Assembly: GCA_002373205.1 (NCBI GenBank)
Contig: DFJV01000069.1
Coordinates: forward strand, 9,819 to 23,961
From: Treponema sp. UBA3662
GTDB taxonomy: Bacteria; Spirochaetota; Spirochaetia; Treponematales; Treponemataceae
Length of the DNA: 14,143 bases
Reading direction: 5' to 3'
Shown: positions 6,469 to 13,400 of the stretch, one piece after another
Layout: each line of letters starts with the position of its first letter
Position numbering within the stretch: the stretch's first letter is position 1
Notes under the pieces: model-generated
The model's database searches: none
The model's input: only the letters and a program-made list of their open reading frames with translations
Told to the model about the DNA's origin: nothing
Made by a program: the position numbers and the translations under genes

Positions 6469-6809
6469 GACTAATTGAATTAATATGCTGTTGCGCAATC
6501 ATATCTTCATTCTTTCCATTTTTATCCGGGGCATTAATTCCAGCGGTAAAAATTCATTCAAGAACGGTTCAAATAGAACATGAACTGAACAGGGATAAAT
6601 TTTTATACAACGGATTTATAAATTTATGCAAATCAACAAAGGAATCAGAATGGCTTTTTGAATCATCCCAATGGAAAGACACCTGCTCTTCCCTATGGGA
6701 CTTTGAAGAACTAAAAATCAAGCGGGAGGGAAAACTTTACAAAGAAAGCTGGAAGTGCCATGGAAAGACAATGGAAGCATTGTTCTATAAAAAACAGGAG
6801 AGTTTATGA
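6465..6809 (+). CDS. Minor pseudopilin-like protein without a leader peptide
   Basis: A 114-aa protein beginning M-R-L-I-E-L-I, followed by a hydrophobic stretch to about residue 28 and a polar helix (VKIHSRTVQIEHELNRDKF). This matches the F-T-L-I-E-L start of a mature pseudopilin position for position, with Glu5 in place, but the initiator Met sits where Phe1 would be after cleavage. The frame is open upstream only to 6414, contains no ATG or GTG, and has no Gly at -1, so no leader is encoded. AAAGGA lies about ten bases upstream, and the ATGA junction links it to the gene before. Length and gene position would suit GspI or a small GspJ. The C-terminal part (about 40-114) has four Cys (55, 73, 98 among them) and is not recognisable to me. 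Confidence 0.75.
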   Translation: MRLIELICCCAIISSFFPFLSGALIPAVKIHSRTVQIEHELNRDKFLYNGFINLCKSTKESEWLFESSQWKDTCSSLWDFEELKIKREGKLYKESWKCHGKTMEALFYKKQESL

Positions 6810-8038
6810 AAAAAGAATCTGTTAAAAAAGATGACTATGAACTTTATTCTTTTCCAATGCCTTTTTTACTCAAAAAAAGCAGAAGAAAGAATTACATTGC
6901 CAAAAAGCTGGAGCAGCTCCATCCATGTTTTTCTGACAACTGCTGCTACGATGCAAAGTACAGGCTAAAAAAAGGAAAGCTTATCGCAGCCGTTGCCGTC
7001 ATGGACAAAGTAAAACTTGCAGAATACAAGACTGATGGCAAAAGACACCTTCCTTTAAAGTTCGGAGAAGAAAACAAACTTGAATTTTTCAATTCCGAAA
7101 AAATGCTGAACATATCACTGGCACTTGCAATAGTTTTTTTAGCTACAATACTTTCCGTGTCGTATGCCATTCATTCAAAGTCAAAGGCTCAGGCTGCCAA
7201 GGTCACCAAAGTTTCCTCTTCTACTGTAGCAGCAAAGACAGAAGCAGAAGACTTTGACAAGGCAATCCAGCAGAACATAGTTCAGGCATACAAAACCCTT
7301 GATGACTTTTTGCAAAGCACAAGAAAAAGCGGAGGTACAATAAAAAACTGCTCGCTAATATTTTTGGAAGACCAAACCAATGAGCAAGCATACAAGATGA
7401 ATTTCAGCATGAAAGAATGTTTTCCGCAAGACTTTCCAACAGCAGAGGAAAATGCAAAAGAAAGTCAAAGAATATTTTCCGCGGTAACCTACTCCAATTC
7501 AAAACCGGAATTTTCTGCCAGTTTATACGGCAAAGCAAAAAGCGTCATAAAGCTAAAGAAGGAACTTTCCAAAAGCCAGATTGACGACATTCGACTTTCT
7601 ATATGGAGCTGCAACGGAATTTTGCTTACAGATTTTTCTGATGAAGGGATAGTTGAATTCTTATTCCAGAACAAGTCAGCAGATAAAATTCTTGAAAAGC
7701 TAAAGAATGTTTGCCAAGAACATTCAATTTTTCCTGCCGCAATAGAAATAGAGCCTGGAAAATTCAACACAAAGATGAAGATTATCTTTGCAGAAAAAAT
7801 TAGGGCAGAAAATTTCAACCCGCTTGAGCTTTTAAAAGACTACACTGCGGTCTTTGTAGAAAAAGATTTGCCAAAAGCAAATCCTTTGCAAACAAAAGCT
7901 GCAAATCCAAAAGTTACCATGACGGCAAAAGAAAATCTTAGTAAAAACGAAAGCTTCGGAAGGATAATCCAAAAAGACGGAAGCGTTCTTGTCTTTTACA
8001 AAAACAACCAAGGAAAAATAAGAGGAGAAAAACAATGA
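6806..8038 (+). CDS. Single-span membrane protein, candidate GspL/M-like assembly factor
   Basis: A 410-aa protein with a basic cytoplasmic N-terminus (1-99), one membrane helix (about 101-121, LNISLALAIVFLATILSVSYA) and a periplasmic part of about 290 residues. Right after the membrane is an Ala/Lys/Ser stretch and then a predicted helix (EDFDKAIQQNIVQAYKTLDDFL). Two alpha/beta units follow, with strands such as CSLIFLED, MNFSMKE, AAIEIEPG and TKMKIIFAE, which could be the ferredoxin-like folds found in GspL, GspM, PilN and PilO. Topology, operon position after the pseudopilins and total length suit a compact GspL/GspM-type linker between ATPase and pseudopilus, but there is no actin-like domain and no clear motif. 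It is joined to its neighbours by 4-nt overlaps on both sides, with an AGGAG RBS about 5 nt before the start. Function is inferred from context only. Confidence 0.85.
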   Translation: MKKESVKKDDYELYSFPMPFLLKKSRRKNYIAKKLEQLHPCFSDNCCYDAKYRLKKGKLIAAVAVMDKVKLAEYKTDGKRHLPLKFGEENKLEFFNSEKMLNISLALAIVFLATILSVSYAIHSKSKAQAAKVTKVSSSTVAAKTEAEDFDKAIQQNIVQAYKTLDDFLQSTRKSGGTIKNCSLIFLEDQTNEQAYKMNFSMKECFPQDFPTAEENAKESQRIFSAVTYSNSKPEFSASLYGKAKSVIKLKKELSKSQIDDIRLSIWSCNGILLTDFSDEGIVEFLFQNKSADKILEKLKNVCQEHSIFPAAIEIEPGKFNTKMKIIFAEKIRAENFNPLELLKDYTAVFVEKDLPKANPLQTKAANPKVTMTAKENLSKNESFGRIIQKDGSVLVFYKNNQGKIRGEKQ

Positions 8039-8649
8039 AAAGAAAAAACATTTTAAAAGCACTCAGCCTAATTTTGTGTGCCCCGCTGGTCTCGTGCGCA
8101 ACAACAGCTTCAATTTCAAGCAAGAAAAGCTTACACGGAATGGTAAGCGACATGCACGGAGAACCGGTAGCAAACTATTCAATACTGGACCAAAACAAAA
8201 AAGTCGTAACAACAACAGACGAAAGAGGATTCTTCTGTATAGAAGTTAACAGGTCTTGCAAAAAAGAATTCACAGGATTCAAGGAAAACTGGGAAAGTGC
8301 AAGGCTCAACTTTGCAAACATTCCGGCAAACAGACTTTACATTCTTCAGATAAAAAGTGTCAAAGACCTTAAAGAAGAATTTGAAAATTTTCTAATTCAG
8401 GGAAATTATTATCAGGCAGAAAAAACTCTTTTAAAATGCAAGGAAGCTTCCATAAAAGAGACGGAGCTAAGACTTTACGAAAGCGTCCTTGCCTACAAAA
8501 AAGGAGATTTTGCAACTGCAAAAGAAGAACTCTTAGCCGCAAAGGAAAATCTGACCTCTAAAGAAGAAAGGTCAGAAATATGCATGTATGAAAATCTTCT
8601 CGATTCAAAAATTCAAGAGACAAATCAGGAAAAAGGAGAATCAAAATGA
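8035..8649 (+). CDS. Lipoprotein with carboxypeptidase-regulatory-like and helical-repeat parts
   Basis: A 204-aa lipoprotein: the N-terminal signal ends in the lipobox L-V-S-C with lipidated Cys21. Residues about 33-72 (LHGMVSDMHGEPVANYSILD ending in TDERGFFCIEV) are a short beta-sandwich of the carboxypeptidase-regulatory type, with the usual G-x-V-x-D-x-x-G-x-P and T-D-x-x-G-x-F patterns. Residues about 108-200 are helical and TPR-like (FLIQGNYYQAEKTLLKC, then YKKGDFATAKEELLAAK). TPR lipoproteins act as pilotins for several secretins (PilF/PilW type), and this one sits in the secretin operon, so a pilotin role is possible but unproven. RBS AGAGGAG; start and stop both overlap the neighbours as ATGA. 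Confidence 0.85.
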   Translation: MKRKNILKALSLILCAPLVSCATTASISSKKSLHGMVSDMHGEPVANYSILDQNKKVVTTTDERGFFCIEVNRSCKKEFTGFKENWESARLNFANIPANRLYILQIKSVKDLKEEFENFLIQGNYYQAEKTLLKCKEASIKETELRLYESVLAYKKGDFATAKEELLAAKENLTSKEERSEICMYENLLDSKIQETNQEKGESK

Positions 8650-9080
8650 AAAAAAACATTATCTTTGGATTTATTTTATCAATGCTATTCTTTGGATGCG
8701 CCACGGAAGCAAATTTCTCAAAACCCTACTACATTTCAAACGCACAGGTAAGCATAGGCGAAAATCCAGGCATCTGCAAATTTGCATGCGTATCATTTAA
8801 CTTTTACAACAACAGCGAAAGAAAAATAAAGAACGTAAAATTTTCCGCAAGGATATATGACGCAGAAGGAGAAAGCGCAGGACTAATAACAAACGGAATC
8901 AAGTGCATGATTGAATGCCCAATCGAATCGAAGGACGAAGTCCCCATAACAATCAACCTCGATGAAATAATCGGCCCAGAGATAGACGAAAGCTACAGCG
9001 TAGACTTTTTGTACGCAACAGAAATTGAATACGACGACGGAACATCTTGGGCAGATCCTTTTGGCCTATATTGCAATTAA
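8646..9080 (+). CDS. Small lipoprotein, probable beta-sandwich
   Basis: A 144-aa protein with a hydrophobic signal ending in F-F-G-C-A. Cys18 is the likely lipidation site, with Phe at -3 instead of the usual Leu; relaxed lipoboxes of this kind are common in spirochetes. The mature part reads as alternating beta strands (ISNAQVSIGE, CVSFNFYNN, IKNVKFSARIYDAEG, VDFLYATEIEYDDG), as in small FxLYD- or immunoglobulin-like domains describing comparisons with a partner. It has five or six Cys, possibly disulfide-linked in the periplasm. I cannot assign a family. Its position just before the protease and RHS genes makes an accessory or protective role conceivable. It follows the previous gene with an ATGA overlap and an AAGGAG RBS. 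Confidence 0.8.
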   Translation: MKKNIIFGFILSMLFFGCATEANFSKPYYISNAQVSIGENPGICKFACVSFNFYNNSERKIKNVKFSARIYDAEGESAGLITNGIKCMIECPIESKDEVPITINLDEIIGPEIDESYSVDFLYATEIEYDDGTSWADPFGLYCN

Positions 9081-9094
9081 TCTTGGAGGATAAA

Positions 9095-10423
9095 ATGAAA
9101 AAATTACCAGCTTTTATCTTTACAGTCTTTTTCTTTATCCTTCAGTCATGCAACTTTGACCTAAAGGAAGTTTCTTCTTCTGTAAATTCCGGAGGAACAA
9201 ATCCGGAAGTTCATGCAAAAAGCAAATGGACCTTCATCGTTTACATGGCGGCAGATAACAACTTGGACTCAGCGGCACTGGAAGACTTTAGAGAAATTGA
9301 ATGCGGGGATTGCAACAGCGAGTTTGTAAAAACCGTCGTTCTTTTTGACAGGGCGCAAAATGCAATGGAAAGCGAAAGCTCCTGGAAAGGAACCAGGCTT
9401 TTTGAAATAAACCACTCTTCTGCAAAGTCAAAATCAATTCAGCTAAACAGCAAGGCATTGGGAATTGGCTCACAATCAGCGGAATTGAACATGGGCGACC
9501 CGGAAACATTAATTTCCCTGCTTAATTTTTCGCGCAAGTATTACCCTGCAGAACATTACGCCCTTATAATCTGGGGGCACGGGACAGGCTACCGCTTTAC
9601 CGCAAGCAAGGCAAATAGAGCTGTGGCAATTGACGACACAAGCGGAACTTTTATGTCCATACCGGAACTTCGCAAAGCAATAAAGTCAGGAATGGGCAAC
9701 GACAAGCTTGAACTTATTGGATTCGACACATGTTTTGGTTCTGAACTGGAAGAGATTTACGAGCTAAGGCAAGAAGCAAATTGGTTTGCTGGAGTTGAAG
9801 GCGTTCAGGATGCAAGCGGCTGGGACTACTCTTCGTGGATGAATCAAGACCTTGAAACTTGCGAAGAAGGATGCGAAGTTGCAAAACTAATAGAAAGGCA
9901 ATATTCTGCAAAAAACGACAAGTCATTTGCAATTGTAAAAATGGATGCAGCAGTAGACCTTTTTGAAAGCTTCAACGCATTTTCACAAAAAGCAAGTCTT
10001 TTAATAGAAAACAAAAAAAGTGCAGAAGAACTAAGGGACAAAATAGCAACAAAGTCAAAAACTTTTTCTGTATCAGGCAGTTTGCTAAACCCTGTATATG
10101 TAGAAATATCCAGCATGACAGATATTTTTCTGGAAGAATTTCCAAAGCTTAAGGATGATATTTTAAAGGTAAGCTCAGCGCTAAAAAATGCAACTTCGGA
10201 AAGCTACACTGCATCCCAGGATATTTTTCCAATAGGAATCTATTTTTGTTCCCTTGATGAAAAAGGACAAATCGCTGAATCAAATTCTGCTTACTACATT
10301 CAAGGTAGCGGAACAGACGGACAGTGCCAGTTTGTGCAAAAGGCAAGTGGCTATGTTCCAACGGAAAACCAAAGTGGCAGCTTGCTCGACAAATTGTTGG
10401 GTAACTATAATTTTTCACACTAG
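9095..10423 (+). CDS. Clostripain family (C11) cysteine peptidase lipoprotein
   Basis: A 442-aa peptidase of clan CD, which typically cleaves after Arg or Lys. The start at 9095 is preferred over the in-frame ATG at 9047 because GGAGGA lies at 9085-9090 and because it puts a proper signal at the N-terminus, ending in L-Q-S-C (Cys19, lipidated). The peptidase domain begins with WTFIVYMAADNNLD, the family hallmark. The catalytic His is in IIWGHGTGY (His162) and the catalytic Cys in GFDTCFGSELE (Cys213). A helical C-terminal region follows. All key residues are present, so it should be active, anchored to the outer or inner membrane. It lies 14 nt after the small lipoprotein and 9 nt before the RHS gene, so a role in processing the RHS protein or other cargo is plausible. 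Many gut bacteria carry similar lipoproteins outside secretion operons. Confidence 0.93.
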   Translation: MKKLPAFIFTVFFFILQSCNFDLKEVSSSVNSGGTNPEVHAKSKWTFIVYMAADNNLDSAALEDFREIECGDCNSEFVKTVVLFDRAQNAMESESSWKGTRLFEINHSSAKSKSIQLNSKALGIGSQSAELNMGDPETLISLLNFSRKYYPAEHYALIIWGHGTGYRFTASKANRAVAIDDTSGTFMSIPELRKAIKSGMGNDKLELIGFDTCFGSELEEIYELRQEANWFAGVEGVQDASGWDYSSWMNQDLETCEEGCEVAKLIERQYSAKNDKSFAIVKMDAAVDLFESFNAFSQKASLLIENKKSAEELRDKIATKSKTFSVSGSLLNPVYVEISSMTDIFLEEFPKLKDDILKVSSALKNATSESYTASQDIFPIGIYFCSLDEKGQIAESNSAYYIQGSGTDGQCQFVQKASGYVPTENQSGSLLDKLLGNYNFSH

Positions 10424-10429
10424 GAGGTG
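10422..10429 (+). promoter_or_regulatory. Perfect Shine-Dalgarno overlapping the upstream stop codon
   Basis: AGGAGGTG is fully complementary to the usual 3' end of 16S rRNA. Its first two bases are the last two of the TAG stop of the C11 peptidase gene, and it is three bases from the RHS start codon. This is the strongest RBS in the window and suggests strong, coupled expression of the RHS protein. Confidence 0.75.
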
Positions 10430-10432
10430 TAA

Positions 10433-13400
10433 ATGAAATTATCTAAAATCTTAAAAAAAACATTGTGCTTGGGAGCCGGAATTCTTATATTCCAGGTAAA
10501 TGCAATCACAATGCCACTGCTAAAATTTGCAGTAGGAGTCTCTGGAGGAAGCGCAGCATCTTCTTCGGCAAGTTCATCAAGCAGCGGAAATTCAGGAAGT
10601 TCTGGCAGTTCCGGGGGAGAATCATCGTCTTCTGCTTCTGGCTCAACATCAAGCGACTCTGGTTCAGATGGAGGAGGAGAAAGTGCGGGGGCAACAGGAG
10701 ATGCCTTTAGCGACACCGTACTGGACACAACAGGTGGTACAGCTGCATCCAATGAAAGTCAGGCGGAAAGCCTTTCTTCGGCAATTGCATCCATTGGAGC
10801 TGCAATATCAGGATTATTCAGCGGAATACAAAGTGCACTGTCTAGTCTGGGTTCAATGTTTTCTTCCAGTAAAAGTTCATCTGCCAACAGCCCGGGTTAT
10901 CTTAATTTTTCCCACATACCAAACCTCTTCAACAAAGACGGAATTTTTAATGTGGCACTGTTTGCTAACCCATTCGGAAATGATTCAAGCACAGGAAGCG
11001 CCAGCGCAATCCAAGGAGCACTACCTTCAAATGTAACAGAAGAGGCGAAGGCTCCATCTCTTGCAGGAGACCCTGTATTCATAAGCTCAGGAAAATTTTT
11101 CATCAATGATTACGATGCAAGTTTTAAATGGGGAATAAATGACTTTGTTTTGTTCAGAAACCTTTTAAGCGGAAACCATTCTTGTGGTTCATTCGGCAAC
11201 CAGTGGTTTTGCTCGCTGGACACAAGAATCATCCGCGGAACAAGCACAAAGGGAATAGAGAAAATAAAAGAAGAGTTAGCAGAAAACGAAAAGGAACTGA
11301 ACAGGTTAAGCTCTTCCATACACACTCTTCCCATGGAATACCGTTCAGACCTTCTTACAAAGTATGCAAATGCAGAAAGCAGAATAAAGGCTGCAAGAAA
11401 CAAAATCCAGCAAATGGAAAAAAATGCGGCAAAGAACAAGGAACTCAACAAACATTCATCATGGGGTTACGAAGAGCAAGCAAACCAGATGAATGCAAAT
11501 TCCATAATGTTCATTGACGACAACGGAAACATCTACATCTTAGACCTTAACACAAGCAGCAACACTTACGAAAACTGCGATAAAGCATCTGCAAAAGAAG
11601 TGTACGCAAGCCCTACTTCCGACGGTGGCTTGGAGATTCACTATCTTTCAGGAATGGTAAAAAAATTCTCCGCCTACGGTCTTCCTGAATATTACAAAGA
11701 CCGCTACGGTTCAACGATTACTTTTTCGCTTGACGACTCACAAAAGGTTAAGAGCATTCAGCACAAAGAAAAAGACATATTATCCTTTACCAGAAACGAA
11801 AAGAATTATTTAACAAAAGTAACGAATGAACTTACCGGGCAAGAGTCAACATTCTATTACGAGGAAAACAATCTTGTAAAAGTTCTGGACAGCGACAATG
11901 ACATTATCCAATACGAATACGACCAAGACGGTGACATTAAAAAATGCATCAAAGCAGACGGAACTTTCAACGAGATTTTTTATGGAAATAATTCAAGCAA
12001 CAAGGATGAAAAGAAAGTAATCGCAGTAATCAACGAGGAAGGTTGGAAAGAAACATTCGATGGTGACTTCTCCAAAGGAAAACTTGTTTACACAGACCCA
12101 GACGGAAATACAGCAACATATTTCTTTGAAGACGGAAACCACATCACAAAGGAAATATATTCCGATGGTACATTCAAGAAAAGAACATACAATTCAAAAA
12201 ATCAGATTACGAGTCTGGAAAACAATTATGGCCTCAAGAAGTTTTATTACGACTCTTACGGAAACTTAACAAAGGCAAGCTACAGCGACGGAAGCAGTGA
12301 AAAATGGATCTACCAGCAGCCGTTCAATTTGCTTGTATCCTACTGCGACAGGGATTCAATTCTTACATCATTTGAATATGATTCAACAGGATTCCTTACC
12401 TCTGTAAAGCGGGACGGGAAGACAATTCTTTCTTACGAGGGCAACGGCTGGGGTGGAGTTGCAAAAAGCCACGGATTCGATGAAGGAATCTTTGACTACG
12501 ATGCAGAAAGCTACACCTTGACCAAGGACAAATCCGGAAGATACGAATATGATTTGCAGGGACGAATAGCTTCCTACACAAACACGCAGGGAAAACTTTG
12601 GACTTGGAGCTACGACGGACGCACAACAACCATCCGCACACCGAACAACATTGAACAGAAAATTACCAGAAACAACAGAAAGGATATTGTTTGCAAATCA
12701 GAAAAAGATTTGTTAAGCGGCAAAACAAAAGTCCTTCTTATAAGCTACGGAAAAAGCCACAATATTCTGGAAATAAAAAGCGGAATTGGAAACGACATAA
12801 AAACTGCCACTGAAAATGCAAGACTAAAGTCAAGCTATGAATACACACCATCAGGAAAGCTCAAGGCATCCTACTTATGGAATTATTCAGCAGCGGCAAA
12901 AAACGATGCACACTGTATCAAGACGGAATACGAATACAATGCTTCTGGAGACATAGTAAAGGAAAGAAGAAGCTTTGCAGACGAAAACAAAAAGACTACA
13001 GGAAAAGTCTATTGCCAGGAATTTGAATATTCCTTTGAAGGTGGAAATAAAATCGTAACGACAAAAAAAGACGGTATTCTATTTGCAAGGGAATTTTACG
13101 ATGAAAATGGAAACCTTGTTAAGAAAACTGATGCAGAAGGCCGTTCCACAAGCTACAAATTCAGTGCGGCGGGAAAGATAAGTGAATTTACAAATCCTTA
13201 TGGAGGAGTAACAAAGTATTTGCACGCCCCTGCTTCTGGGCAAATTTCTTCTATAATACAAGACAAAATTCACATCTATGATTTTTGCTACGGAGAGGAC
13301 GGGCGCTTAAAAAGCAGAACAAAGGCCAATGGTTTTACAACAGACTTTTCCTACCAAGAAGAAGATGGAATAAAAACTGTTACAGAAAGCACAAAGACTT

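Noticed and set aside
1511..6809. Reading the cluster as a type IV pilus (PilQ/PilB/PilC/PilA) or DNA-uptake system
   Set aside because: The major pseudopilin has the GspG calcium loop GADGVAGGEGENADI, no PilM-PilT genes are present, and protein-type cargo genes follow. It is kept as an alternative only for the secretin.
9047..9094. Longer start for the C11 peptidase at 9047
   Set aside because: It would place 16 non-signal residues before the lipoprotein signal and overlap the upstream gene; the ATG at 9095 has GGAGGA in front of it.
10453..10460. A8 run in codons 7-10 of the RHS gene as a phase-variation switch
   Set aside because: Runs of seven or eight A occur several times in this A-rich window, for example in gspE at 3864-3871 and 4456-4463, so this one is not special.
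10420..10752. 110-aa minus-strand frame opposite the RHS start
   Set aside because: It is the antisense of the Ser/Gly-rich linker, which reads as Pro, Glu and Asp-rich sequence; there is no RBS or family match.
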